DNA of 64,000 nt from Porphyrobacter sp. CACIAM 03H1. Its GTDB lineage: Bacteria > Pseudomonadota > Alphaproteobacteria > Sphingomonadales > Sphingomonadaceae. The translations under genes and the position numbers were made by a program. The notes below the pieces were generated by a model. It was given only the letters and a program-made list of their open reading frames with translations. It had not been told where the DNA came from and made no database searches. Shown here in pieces: positions 53,779 through 64,000 of this stretch. Each line of letters starts with the position of its first letter. Within the stretch, counting starts at the first letter, position 1. The stretch covers positions 3,100,764 to 3,164,763 of the forward strand of contig NZ_CP021378.1 in NCBI RefSeq assembly GCF_002215495.1, read 5' to 3'.

Positions 53779-53794
53779 GCGCGCCGCGCCTGCC

Positions 53795-54277
53795 TCAGCC
53801 GAAGGGCGCGTTGAGCTCGACCACCGCGCGGTTGAGCGCGGCGGCGAAGGTCACCCATGCCAGATAGGGCACCAGCAGCACCGCCGCCTTCTTAGAGAAG
53901 CGCCCGCAATAGAGGATCATCGCGAGGATCGAGAGCCACAGCAGGACGACCTCGTAGAACGCCCAGTCGGGACGCTGGAAGCGGAAGAACAGGATCGACC
54001 AGCTGATGTTGAGAAAGCCGTTCAATGCGAACAGGCCGATCACCCATTCCGCCGCCGCCGTGTTCGGCGCCGCGCGCCAGGCGGTGATCCCGGCGACGGT
54101 GATCAGCGCGTAGATCACCGTCCAGCCCATCGGGAAGACCACGTCCGGCGGGTTCCACGCGGGCTTGGCGAGCGCCTGGTACCACGGCCCGAGATCGGTG
54201 ACGGTCGCGCCCAGCGCCGCCACGCACAGCGCGGCGACCGTGGCGACGGTCACCGGAATGATCATCATCCGGTTCAT
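53795..54277 (-). CDS. tspO: TspO/MBR-family tryptophan-rich sensory protein
   Basis: Five-helix membrane protein that binds porphyrins and modulates pigment gene expression or porphyrin traffic in purple bacteria. The 160-residue product has the typical motifs GPWYQALAKPAWNPPDVVFPMGWTVIYAL, LNGFLNISWSILFFRFQRPDWAF and VPYLAWVTFAAALN. Start MNRMMIIPV at 54277. It lies 55 nt after bchP, an expected position in these clusters. Confidence 0.95.
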   Translation of the reverse strand: MNRMMIIPVTVATVAALCVAALGATVTDLGPWYQALAKPAWNPPDVVFPMGWTVIYALITVAGITAWRAAPNTAAAEWVIGLFALNGFLNISWSILFFRFQRPDWAFYEVVLLWLSILAMILYCGRFSKKAAVLLVPYLAWVTFAAALNRAVVELNAPFG

Positions 54278-54332
54278 GAACCAGAGCCTAGGTCGCGCCG
54301 TCCTCACCTGCAATCCCTCGCGCGCTCTCGCC

Positions 54333-55526
54333 TCAGGTGGCGGGCCTCAGGCCGAGCAGGTGCGCGGTGTCCTTGAGAAAGATCTTGATGTGCGCCAGCG
54401 GCTTTGCGCGCACCAGCTTCTTGTGCATGTAGGCCTGCCAGGTCAGCTCCTGCACGTCCTTGTCGTCGCACATGGTGACAAAGCGCTCGCGGCGCTTGTC
54501 GGACGAATACCAGAAATACTGCATCACCCCGAGCACCCAGAACACCTTGCCGTGCTCCTTCATGAAGGCCTTGCGGGCCGAGCGCAGGTGCTTCGCCTCG
54601 CCGGTCCTGAGGAAGGCGGCGCTGGCCTCGGCCACCATCCGGCCGCCGACCATGGCGTAGTAGATCCCTTCGCCCGAGGCCGGCGCGACGATCCCTGCGG
54701 CATCGCCCGCGACGATCACATCGGCGCCGTTGTCCCAGCGCTTCAGCGGCTTCAGCGGGATCGGCGCGCCTTCGCGGCGCACCGTCTCGCAGCGGTCGAG
54801 CCCGAGATCGTCGCGCATCGTGGCGATCGCGCCGCGCAGGGAAAAGCCCTTGTTGGCGCTGCCCACCCCGATGCTCGCGGTCTCGCCATGGGGGAAGACC
54901 CAGGCGTAGAAATCGGGCGAGAGGCGGCCCTGGTAGAAGACATCGCAGCGCGAGGCGTCGAACTGGTCGGTGTTCTTGGGCGGCGACTTGATGATCTCGT
55001 GATAGGCGAAGACGCAAGGCACGCGCTCCGCCCCCGGAAGGCACTGCTTGGCGACCGCCGATCGCGCCCCGTCGGCGCCGATCACCACGCGGGCGCGCAC
55101 GCTCTCGAGCGGGCCGCCCCGTGTGCGGCGGAAGGTGACGATGGGGTGGGCCTTGTCGTCGCGCTCGATCTTCTCGAAGGTCGCGGTGAGGCGCTCGGCA
55201 CCGGAATGGCGGGCCCGCTCGCGCAGCCATTCGTCGAATTCCTCGCGGTCGACCATGCCGACATAGCCGATCTCGCCCACCGGCATGTCGACCGCGCGGC
55301 CCGAGGGGGCGATCATCCGGGCCGAGCGCGCCTTGGCGACCAGCAGCGACTGGGGAATGTCGAAATCGGCGAGCAGCCGCGGCGGCACCGCGCCGCCGCA
55401 GGGCTTGATCCGCCCCCCGCGCTCGATCAGCAGCACCGAATGGCCCGCCAGCGCAAGGTCGGTCGCGGCGGTGGAACCCGAGGGCCCGCCGCCGATCACC
55501 ACGGCATCGTAGATCGTCTGGTTCAT
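54333..55526 (-). CDS. bchP: Geranylgeranyl-(bacterio)chlorophyll reductase
   Basis: FAD enzyme that saturates the geranylgeranyl tail to phytyl. The 397-residue product has the dinucleotide motif YDAVVIGGGPSGSTAATDLALAGHSVLLIER, GGRIKPCGGAVPPRLL, VIGADGARSAVAKQ and DVIVAGDAAGIVAPASGEGIYYAM, all diagnostic of BchP/ChlP. Its ATG overlaps the stop of the PucC-like gene (ATGA). Confidence 0.97.
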   Translation of the reverse strand: MNQTIYDAVVIGGGPSGSTAATDLALAGHSVLLIERGGRIKPCGGAVPPRLLADFDIPQSLLVAKARSARMIAPSGRAVDMPVGEIGYVGMVDREEFDEWLRERARHSGAERLTATFEKIERDDKAHPIVTFRRTRGGPLESVRARVVIGADGARSAVAKQCLPGAERVPCVFAYHEIIKSPPKNTDQFDASRCDVFYQGRLSPDFYAWVFPHGETASIGVGSANKGFSLRGAIATMRDDLGLDRCETVRREGAPIPLKPLKRWDNGADVIVAGDAAGIVAPASGEGIYYAMVGGRMVAEASAAFLRTGEAKHLRSARKAFMKEHGKVFWVLGVMQYFWYSSDKRRERFVTMCDDKDVQELTWQAYMHKKLVRAKPLAHIKIFLKDTAHLLGLRPAT

Positions 55527-56881
55527 GCGTAGACCCCTTCCCTTTGTTCCGTGCGTGCCTCGCGCAAGGCTGCGCCCCCCGTCGCCCTGACCGCCAGCAG
55601 CGCCGCGAGCACGAAGGCGGCCGCCTCGATGGCGAAGACCAGCTGGAAGGCCGGCCCGTCGGCGCCCAGCGCGTGACGGGCATAGTCCACGCCCCCCGCC
55701 CCGAGCAGGTTCCCGAGCCCGAAGGCGATCGCCTGGCTCGCGCCCCACACGCCCATGCGCACGCCCTCGCGGGTAGTCTCGCCGGCACCGGCCAGCCCCA
55801 TCATCGCGCCGATGGCGGCAACCGCGAAGACGCCGTTGCCGAAGCCGAGCACGAAGACATTGATCCCGAGCGGCCAGGGCGGCCCGCTCACCGCCGCAAC
55901 TCCCAGCGCCGCGAGCCCCGCGGCCGAGAGGACGCAACCGCCGATCACCCAGGCGCGCAGGCCATCGGGCCGCTTGCCGGTGAAGGCGCTGCCGCCCACG
56001 CCGGTCAGGATCATGCCGGCGAGGATGCCGCCCTGATGCTGCCCGCCCAGCTGGGTCGATTCTCCCGGCGAGAGGCCGAAGATCAGCCCCGCGAAGGGCT
56101 CGAGGATCAGGTCCTGCATCGAGAAGGCGATCATCGAGACGAAGATGAACACCGTGAAGCGCCGCGCCGCAGGCTCGTGCCAGATTTCGGAGAGTGCCGC
56201 GCGGAAATCGGGCACCTCGCCCTCGCGCGCGGCATGGCCGAAGCGGCCCGCCTGTCGCTCGAGCCGCCATGTCGCCAGCACCGTCAGCGCCACCATCGCC
56301 AGCGCCAGCCCGCCCGCCACCAGCAGCAGCCGGTCGAAACTGAAGGGCTTGAGGAGCTGGCCCACGGTGATCGCCGAGGCGACGATCCCTGCGACCATCA
56401 TCGTCCAGGTCACCGCCGCGGCGGCCGCGCGCCGTTCGGGCGCGACCCCGCTCGCGAGCAGCGCCAGCGCCGAGGTTCCGCCCGCGCCCACGCCTGCGCC
56501 GATCAGCGCATAGGCGAAGACCGCCAGCGCGAAGGCCGCGCCGAAGGACTCCCGCATCATCAGCGTCGCCTGCGTCGCCAGCACCACCCCCGCCGCCAGC
56601 ACGGCAAGCCCGCCGACGATCCAGACGGTGCGATTATTCCCCTTGTCCGAGGCATGACCCCACAGGGGGCGGCCCAGCTGCACCGCATAATGCCACGCCA
56701 CCAGCCCGGCGGGGATCGTCGCCAGCAGCTTCAGCTCCACCACCATCACCCGGTTGAGCACGGTCGAGGCGAGCATCACCAGCGCGCCGATCGCAGCCTG
56801 CACCAGCCCGATACGGATGATCGCCAGCCAGCCGAAGCCCTTCTCGGTATTGATTTCGGGCGAGGCCAGCGGGGCGTGCAT
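55523..56881 (-). CDS. BCH2/PucC-family major-facilitator protein
   Basis: Polytopic membrane protein (452 residues, about 12 helices) of the PucC/LhaA/BCH2 family, which always lies between bchG and bchP. Seen: GWLAIIRIGLVQAAIGALVMLASTVLNRVMVVEL, LGRPLWGHASDKGNNRT, and FVFVSMIAFSMQDLILEPFAGLIFGLSPGESTQL-type pattern. Probably delivers pigment to antenna or reaction-centre assembly. Starts by TGATG overlap with bchG. Confidence 0.93.
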   Translation of the reverse strand: MHAPLASPEINTEKGFGWLAIIRIGLVQAAIGALVMLASTVLNRVMVVELKLLATIPAGLVAWHYAVQLGRPLWGHASDKGNNRTVWIVGGLAVLAAGVVLATQATLMMRESFGAAFALAVFAYALIGAGVGAGGTSALALLASGVAPERRAAAAAVTWTMMVAGIVASAITVGQLLKPFSFDRLLLVAGGLALAMVALTVLATWRLERQAGRFGHAAREGEVPDFRAALSEIWHEPAARRFTVFIFVSMIAFSMQDLILEPFAGLIFGLSPGESTQLGGQHQGGILAGMILTGVGGSAFTGKRPDGLRAWVIGGCVLSAAGLAALGVAAVSGPPWPLGINVFVLGFGNGVFAVAAIGAMMGLAGAGETTREGVRMGVWGASQAIAFGLGNLLGAGGVDYARHALGADGPAFQLVFAIEAAAFVLAALLAVRATGGAALREARTEQREGVYA

Positions 56882-57807
56882 CAGATCTGCCCCCCGAGGC
56901 CGAGCGCCGCCGCCAGCATCCCCAGCACGTAGAGCGTCACGCCTACCCCGTTGTACCACGGCGCATACTTCGCCGGATCGCGCAGCAGGCGCGGCATGGC
57001 GGCGATCTGCGCGGCGAGCACGCCGGTCACCACCACGGCGGAGATCGTGTAGCCCCACGCCGCCAGCAGCGCGATCACCACCACCTGCGCGGCGGCCATC
57101 GTCACGCAGGCGAGCCGCGCCGCCGCGCTCACGCCCAGCACCACCGGCAGAGAGGTGAGGCCGGTCTGGCGGTCGCCCTCGACCGCCTTGAAGTCGTTGA
57201 GGACCATGATGCCGTGCGCACCCAGCGAATAGAGCACCAGCACTGCGATCACTTCCGCCGAGGGCATCGCGCCCAGCATCACGGTGGCGCCGGTGAACCA
57301 CGAGAGGCCCTCGTAGGTCAGCCCGCACACCAGCGGGCCGAGCCAGCCGTTCGCCTTGAAGCGCAGCGGCGGGGCGGAATAGGCCCAGGCGAAGGCGAGG
57401 CCGACCAGCGAGGCGACGAAGACGATGGGGCCGAGCAGCCAGCCGACGCTCGCCGAGACGAGGCTGGCGATGATGGCGATATAAAGCCCCCAGCGGCCCG
57501 GAATGCGGCCCGAGGGGATCGGGCGGTGCGGTTCGTTAATGGCATCGACATGGCGGTCGAACCAGTCGTTCACGGCCTGCGAGGTGCCGCACACCAGCGG
57601 CCCTGCCAGCACCACGCCGCCCGCGACGAACCACCAGCGCCCCTCCAGCCCCGCGCCCGAGGACACGGCCCCGCACATGAAGGCCCACATCGGCGGGAAC
57701 CAGGTGATCGGCTTGAGGAGTTCGAGCACATCGCGCGGTCGCGGGGCGCCTCCGGGACGCCGGGCCGGGTTGGGCACGGTGCGAGTCGAGGGTACCGAGT
57801 GCTCCAT
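56881..57807 (-). CDS. bchG: Bacteriochlorophyll synthase
   Basis: UbiA-type membrane prenyltransferase that esterifies bacteriochlorophyllide with geranylgeranyl-PP. The 308-residue product has LELLKPITWFPPMWAFMCGAVSSG, the first Asp motif VNDWFDRHVDAINEPHRPIPSG, and the second, IMVLNDFKAVEGDRQTGLTSLPVVLG, with eight to nine helices. The ATG at 57807 is almost at the predicted transcription start (see the promoter); a GTG a few codons in is an alternative. Confidence 0.96.
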   Translation of the reverse strand: MEHSVPSTRTVPNPARRPGGAPRPRDVLELLKPITWFPPMWAFMCGAVSSGAGLEGRWWFVAGGVVLAGPLVCGTSQAVNDWFDRHVDAINEPHRPIPSGRIPGRWGLYIAIIASLVSASVGWLLGPIVFVASLVGLAFAWAYSAPPLRFKANGWLGPLVCGLTYEGLSWFTGATVMLGAMPSAEVIAVLVLYSLGAHGIMVLNDFKAVEGDRQTGLTSLPVVLGVSAAARLACVTMAAAQVVVIALLAAWGYTISAVVVTGVLAAQIAAMPRLLRDPAKYAPWYNGVGVTLYVLGMLAAALGLGGQI

Positions 57808-58114
57808 ATCGCGAGGCTATGCCTGACAGGCATAAGCGTCAACTTATTTGGACACTACATTTCCGCCAAACCCCGATTTTCGCATTCAGATTCGTAAACG
57901 CGCAGAAATCATGTCACATCGGGACAAGCAGGCCGTGTTGACAGTCGAAATACAAAGGATTGCGCGGGGTCCATCGCCCGAGTCCCGGCAGGTGCCTGCA
58001 TGGGAAGTCCGCCATGCCTTTGCCATGGGCCGCGCATACCGCTGTCGTCGGCGCGTCTTTGCGCTGTCGTGCGGTGGTCTTCGCGGTTGGGAACGGCCCC
58101 TAGGCCCGCACGCC
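57808..58114. other. 307-nt gap between ppsR and bchG with the bchG promoter
   Basis: Between the 3' end of ppsR and the 5' end of bchG. It contains the bchG promoter/PpsR-like site and a TTGACA at 57938 without a matching -10. No convincing ORF. A terminator for ppsR was not recognised. Confidence 0.6.
57814..57854 (-). promoter_or_regulatory. PpsR-like site, promoter and spacer palindrome before bchG
   Basis: On the minus strand TGTCCAAATAAGTTGACG (57854-57837) is TGT-N12-ACG, one base off the PpsR consensus; its right half is -35 TTGACG, with a 17-nt spacer and -10 TAGCCT (57819-57814). The spacer contains most of a perfect 17-bp palindrome TATGCCTGACAGGCATA (57818-57834), whose binding factor is unknown. 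Confidence 0.75.
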
Positions 58115-59536
58115 CTACTCGCCGTCGCCAGCGAGATTACCGAGGCCGTAGCGGTGGAGCTTGGAATAGAGGCTCTGGCGCGAAAGGCCGAGGATCTCGG
58201 CGGCCGAGGCGCGGTTGTCCGAGGTGTAGCTCAGCGCCGCCTCGATGCAGAGCCGCTCGATCAGGTCGGTGCTCTCGCGCACGATGTCCTTGAGGCTCAT
58301 GCGGCCGACAAGGTCGGTGAGCTGCTCGACCGAGCGCGGCAGATCCTGCGCACCGGGCGGCAGGTCGCGGAGGCGGCGACCGATCGGGCGGATCACGAAG
58401 GCATAGTAGCCATCCTCGCCCGAGGTGCGGACCGCCGACAATTCAATCGGTTCGCCGTCGACATCATGGCCGACCCGCAGCACCGTGGCGACATTGCGCG
58501 CCGCGCCATGCTGGTCGATCTGGCCTTCGATCAGGTCGAGATCGATGCCCGGCCGGCCGATGGATTCCGACAGGTGCCGGCCGCGCAGCTGGTCGACGCT
58601 GGCGGCCTGGAGCATCTCGACGAAGGCGGCATTGGCGGTGACGATCTCGAGGTTGCTGTCGGCGACGACGAAGGCGTCGGGCATCTGGTCGACGAGCGCC
58701 AGAACGGGGGAGAATTCGCCTGTGGCCCGGTCGCTCGCGGGCACCAGCCGGACCAGCAGGAACTGCCCGCGATCCTGGGTGAAGCCGTTGACCGAGGCCA
58801 TCACCTCGCGCGATCCGCGAGCGATGCGAATGCGCCCCGGGCTGACCGTGTCCGACACCAGCGCGGCGCCGACCAGCGCCTGCACCGCATCGTGCGAGTT
58901 CTTGTCGATGAAGGTCAGCAGCTTCTTGCCCGGCAGCCCCGCGGGACGGGCGCCCATCAGCGCGTGAGCGGCCGGATTGGCCTCGCGGATACGGAGCGTA
59001 CCGGCCTCGACGATCAGCACCGGCTCGGTCGACCGCTCGAACAGCATCCGGTAGCGTGCCTCGAGCTGGCGCATCCGCAGATAGTCGCGTTCGAGCGACT
59101 GCTGGACCTGCAGCAGGCGCTGCTGGAGCTTGCCCGCCTCGCGCAGGTCACGACCGAAGGCGATGCGGTGCTCGCCGCGATTGACGCTGAGCACGGCATA
59201 GCGGATCGGCACGTCGCCGTCGCGCGAGGGGTGGTTGACCTGCCGCCAGTGCTGCACCTCACCGCGCCGGGCAGCGGCGAGCATCTCCATGATTTTCGGA
59301 CGGGATTCGTCGGTGACGGTCTCAATCCAGTTGGTCCCGACCATGTTGGCGAAGCCCGGGAACTCGCGCGGGTCGAAGGCCGCATCGAGGATCGTGCCGG
59401 TGTCGTCGAGCACGAGGGTGACGTCGCCCGCCACCATCGCCAGCTTCATCGCCGCATCGGCATCGAGCGTGTTGAACAGCTCCGCCGCCTTCCCGAAAGG
59501 GTGCTTGCCTTCGATCGAGTGCTTGCGGGTGAGCAT
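58115..59536 (-). CDS. ppsR: Photosynthesis repressor PpsR/CrtJ
   Basis: Transcription factor that represses bch, crt and puc genes by binding TGT-N12-ACA sites in response to redox or light. The 473-residue product has an N-terminal domain with PAS-like folds (residues about 20-380, including RYRMLFERSTEPVLIVEAG and LALVDQMPDAFVVADSNLEIVTANAAF) and a Fis-type helix-turn-helix at the C-terminus (RASAAEILGLSRQSLYSKLHRYGL). It has one visible Cys (IERLCIEAAL), just before the HTH, equivalent to the regulatory Cys of CrtJ. Starts 14 nt after ppaA. Confidence 0.96.
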   Translation of the reverse strand: MLTRKHSIEGKHPFGKAAELFNTLDADAAMKLAMVAGDVTLVLDDTGTILDAAFDPREFPGFANMVGTNWIETVTDESRPKIMEMLAAARRGEVQHWRQVNHPSRDGDVPIRYAVLSVNRGEHRIAFGRDLREAGKLQQRLLQVQQSLERDYLRMRQLEARYRMLFERSTEPVLIVEAGTLRIREANPAAHALMGARPAGLPGKKLLTFIDKNSHDAVQALVGAALVSDTVSPGRIRIARGSREVMASVNGFTQDRGQFLLVRLVPASDRATGEFSPVLALVDQMPDAFVVADSNLEIVTANAAFVEMLQAASVDQLRGRHLSESIGRPGIDLDLIEGQIDQHGAARNVATVLRVGHDVDGEPIELSAVRTSGEDGYYAFVIRPIGRRLRDLPPGAQDLPRSVEQLTDLVGRMSLKDIVRESTDLIERLCIEAALSYTSDNRASAAEILGLSRQSLYSKLHRYGLGNLAGDGE

Positions 59537-59550
59537 GGCCGTTCTCGAAC

Positions 59551-60444
59551 CTACCGGAGGTTCAGATCACGGGCAGCAGCAGTATTCACCAGCGCGTTCG
59601 CGAGTTCGAGCGCGGCGAGCGCGTCCGCGCCCGTGCCGTCTGCCCCCACTTCCATCGCCATTCCGGGATTCTCGTTGATCATTCGTCCGCCGACCAGCAC
59701 GATGATGTGAGGATTGGCGGACACGTTGCGTACCGCCTTGATGAGATTGCTCAGCGCGGCGCTAGGACAATCGCGGGCAAGCGTCAATCCTACGAGGTCG
59801 AAGGGCTGGTGGGCCAGCCGGTCGAGCAGCTCGCGCCGTTCGGGCTTGACCAGCGCCTCGCTGCGCCAGCCGCCGCGGGCGAAGACCTCCTCGATCATCA
59901 GCGTGCCGAAATTGTGGTGATCGCCCGGCATCGGCGAGAACAGCGCGCAACGGGGCGTGGCAAGGCCCGCCAGATCGACCGGCGCCCGCGCAGCGACCTC
60001 GCGCATGACTTCCTGCAGACGCCACAAACCCATTGTCACGTCGAGAAAATCGCACTCGTCGTTGTCCCACAGCTCGCCGAGACGGCGGGCAGCGGGGGCG
60101 AGCAGATCGAGGCAGATGGTCTCGACGCTGGCGCCCTTGGCGATGAAGGCGTCGACCTCCTCCAGAAGGGCCGCGGCCTCGAGCCGCAGCGGCAGGACGG
60201 CAAAGCGCGAAGCCTCGTCAGGGGTGATGGTGCGCAGCAGACGGGACCGCTTGCGGTTCTCCCCGGAAGAATGCGCCATCAGCAGGCGCGGGATGATCTC
60301 GCTTTCGATGATGGTGTTGACCGAGTCGGGCTGGTCCGCAGCTGCGGAAGATCGTCGTCTGACCCGTTCCAGCGGTGCCGAAATCACACCCCGCAGCACC
60401 GCCGATCCTGCGCCGAACATCCCCGAAGCCTTGGACTCTCCCAT
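59551..60444 (-). CDS. ppaA: Cobalamin-binding antirepressor PpaA/AerR
   Basis: B12-dependent light-sensing partner of PpsR. The 297-residue product has an N-terminal helical region (residues about 50-160) and a Rossmann-like B12-binding domain with PMPGDHHNFGTLMIEEVFARGGW, where the His of the DHHxFG motif would ligate cobalt, and VGLTLARDCP and VLVGGRMINENPG. It is upstream of ppsR in one operon (14-nt gap) and divergent from bchF. Confidence 0.93.
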   Translation of the reverse strand: MGESKASGMFGAGSAVLRGVISAPLERVRRRSSAAADQPDSVNTIIESEIIPRLLMAHSSGENRKRSRLLRTITPDEASRFAVLPLRLEAAALLEEVDAFIAKGASVETICLDLLAPAARRLGELWDNDECDFLDVTMGLWRLQEVMREVAARAPVDLAGLATPRCALFSPMPGDHHNFGTLMIEEVFARGGWRSEALVKPERRELLDRLAHQPFDLVGLTLARDCPSAALSNLIKAVRNVSANPHIIVLVGGRMINENPGMAMEVGADGTGADALAALELANALVNTAAARDLNLR

Positions 60445-60617
60445 TCGTCAGACCCTCCCCAGGTCGTGCGGACGAACCTTCCGCAGGAGGTAGTGACCGT
60501 CCCCTAGGAAACGGCCTTGGCTCTGATCCCGAAAAGCCAGCGACTCCTACCTACGCCTTTTTCGCTTGGCACGCAAACGGCCTTACCCATGTTGGATCAG
60601 TCGTCAACAAAACTGAA

Positions 60618-62539
<1,922 letters not shown>

Positions 62540-62542
62540 ACC

Positions 62543-64000
62543 ATGCAGCTCGCCGTCTGGACCTATGAAGGACCGCCCCACGTGGGAGCCATGCGGGTCG
62601 CGACGGCGATGGAGAAGCTGCACTACGTCCTCCACGCGCCCCAGGGCGATACCTATGCGGACCTGCTGTTCACGATGATCGAGCGGCGCGGCAAGCGCCC
62701 GCCGGTCACCTACACCACCTTCGAGGCGCGCGATCTCGGCAAGGACACCGCGCAGATTTTCCAGGATGCCGCGCGCGAGGCGGTGACGCGGTTCAACCCG
62801 CAGGCGATTATCGTCGGCGCGTCCTGCACCGCCGAGCTGATCCAGGACGATCCGGCCGGCCTTGCCGAAGCGATGGGCCTGCCCTGCCCCGCGATCCCGC
62901 TCGAGCTCCCCAGCTACCAGCGCAAGGAGAACTGGGGCGCGGCCGAAACCTTCTACCAGATCGTGCGCACCCTCGCCGACAGGTCGGTGACGCGCGAACC
63001 CCGTGAGGGCCGCCCCGCGCGCGCCAACATTCTGGGCCCGACGGCGCTCGGCTTCCGCCACCGCGACGATCTGGTCGAGATCCGCAAGATCCTTGTCCAG
63101 CTGGGGGTCGAGGTGAACCTCGTCGCCCCGCTGGGCGCCACCCCGGAGGACATCAGGAACATCGGCGCCGCCGACTTCAACATCGTCCTCTACCCCGAAA
63201 TCGCAGATGAGGCCGCCCGCTGGCTCGAGCGCACTTTCGCTCAACCCTGTGTGCGGACCGTCCCTATCGGCGTGGGAGCAACCCGCTCCTTCATCGCCGA
63301 CGTCGCCGAGCTGGCAGGTGCAGATCCCACGCCTGCCCTCGGCGACACCTCTTCCCGGATGCCCTGGTGGTCCCGGTCGGTCGATTCGACCTACCTGACC
63401 GGCAAGCGCGTCTTCATCTTCGGCGACGCCACCCACGCCGTCGCCGCCGCCCGCATAGCGCGCGAGGAACTGGGCTTCGAGGTCTGCGGCCTCGGCTGCT
63501 ACGCCCGCGAATTCGCCCGCGACGTGCGCGCCGAGGCGGCGCGGTGCGGGGTCGAGGCGCTGATCACCGACGATCACCTCGCGGTCGAGGATGCGATCGC
63601 GGCGGCTGCGCCCGAACTGGTGCTCGGCACGCAGATGGAGCGCCACATCGCCAAGCGCCTTGGCATCCCCTGCGCCGTGATCAGCGCGCCGGTGCACGTG
63701 CAGGATTTCCCCGCGCGCCACTCGCCCCAGATGGGGTTCGAGGGCGCCAACGTGATCTTCGACACCTGGGTGCACCCGCTGGTGATGGGGCTGGAGGAGC
63801 ACCTGCTCACCATGTTCCGCGAGGACTTCGAATTCTCGGACGAGGCAGGCGCATCGCACCACGCGGCGCACAGCCCGCGCAGGGCGCCGGTGGCCGACGC
63901 GGTCTCCGAAGCCCCGGTCGAGGATATCCCCGCCCCCGCCATGGCCGAGGAAGTCGGCACGCTCTGGACCGCCGAGGCCGAGCGGGAACTGAAGAAGATC
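62543..64000 (+). CDS. bchB: Light-independent protochlorophyllide reductase subunit B, 3' end cut by window edge
   Basis: NifK-like subunit of DPOR. Starts [23 protein letters not shown] with GGAGGT upstream. 486 codons are visible, including [40 protein letters not shown], the FeS-adjacent Asp expected near residue 36, and [26 protein letters not shown]. The C-terminal PCP_red domain begins at the edge ([14 protein letters not shown]); roughly 40 residues are outside. Confidence 0.97.
   Translation, partial: MQLAVWTYEGPPHVGAMRVATAMEKLHYVLHAPQGDTYADLLFTMIERRGKRPPVTYTTFEARDLGKDTAQIFQDAAREAVTRFNPQAIIVGASCTAELIQDDPAGLAEAMGLPCPAIPLELPSYQRKENWGAAETFYQIVRTLADRSVTREPREGRPARANILGPTALGFRHRDDLVEIRKILVQLGVEVNLVAPLGATPEDIRNIGAADFNIVLYPEIADEAARWLERTFAQPCVRTVPIGVGATRSFIADVAELAGADPTPALGDTSSRMPWWSRSVDSTYLTGKRVFIFGDATHAVAAARIAREELGFEVCGLGCYAREFARDVRAEAARCGVEALITDDHLAVEDAIAAAAPELVLGTQMERHIAKRLGIPCAVISAPVHVQDFPARHSPQMGFEGANVIFDTWVHPLVMGLEEHLLTMFREDFEFSDEAGASHHAAHSPRRAPVADAVSEAPVEDIPAPAMAEEVGTLWTAEAERELKKI

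Noticed and set aside
57936..57954. TGT...ACA pair with an embedded TTGACA upstream of bchG.
   Set aside because: The spacing is 13 nt and no -10 follows at 17 nt.
60590..60609. TGT...ACA pair before ppaA/bchF as a second PpsR site.
   Set aside because: The spacing is 14 nt, not 12.

Overview
This 64 kb, strongly GC-rich window looks like a chromosomal segment of an aerobic anoxygenic phototroph of the Sphingomonadales, most likely Erythrobacteraceae (Erythrobacter/Porphyrobacter type). The basis is the gene order bchIDO / crtCD / crtF-bchCXYZ-pufBALM / bchG-bch2-bchP-tspO / ppaA-ppsR / bchFNB, type-2 reaction-centre genes, spheroidene-type carotenoid genes and TonB receptor genes of alphaproteobacterial style. 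The genus is inference; no rRNA or tRNA gene was seen.

Left part (1-11.1 kb, minus strand): a compact chromosomal type IV secretion (VirB) gene set, virB1-B2-B3-B4-B6-B9-B10-B11, followed by ppk and ppx (polyphosphate kinase and exopolyphosphatase). VirB5, VirB7, VirB8, VirD4 and a relaxase are not present in the run. A strong Pho-box (two CTGTCA heptamers 4 nt apart) lies just upstream of virB1 in the correct orientation, suggesting a phosphate-starvation-controlled secretion machine next to polyphosphate metabolism. This is the most unusual system in the window.

Middle accessory part (11.2-25.8 kb): a small TPR protein; a surface lipoprotein plus TonB-dependent receptor pair behind a 20-bp perfect palindrome; an orphan low-GC gene; an atypical OmpR-type regulator with a degenerate receiver; an SDR/acyl-CoA dehydrogenase pair; a ferredoxin-NADP reductase; and a ferric-iron ABC transporter (fbpA, fbpC, fbpB) with a good Fur box. 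Palindromic intergenic repeats occur at three places.

Photosynthesis cluster (25.8 kb to the right edge): bchI-bchD-bchO make the Mg-chelatase set. A phytanoyl-CoA-dioxygenase-like gene and an 11.1 kb autotransporter adhesin ORF that lacks its 5' end and signal peptide separate bchO from crtC. crtD-crtC (minus) and crtF-bchC-X-Y-Z-pufB-A-L-M (plus) diverge from a PpsR-type TGT-N12-ACA site; a second perfect site lies before bchC and near-perfect ones before bchG and bchF, all overlapping a -35 box with a 17-bp spacer. The minus-strand block bchG-bch2-bchP-tspO-orf finishes bacteriochlorophyll (esterification, phytyl reduction), while ppaA-ppsR encode the B12/PAS regulators of the whole cluster. 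bchF-bchN-bchB runs off the right edge. pufC and a recognisable pufQ are absent, and crtC has no visible start codon in its own frame.

Operons are tightly packed: ATGA or TGATG stop/start overlaps join ppk-ppx, virB4-virB6-virB9, bchI-bchD-bchO, bchC-X-Y-Z, bchG-bch2-bchP and bchF-bchN.
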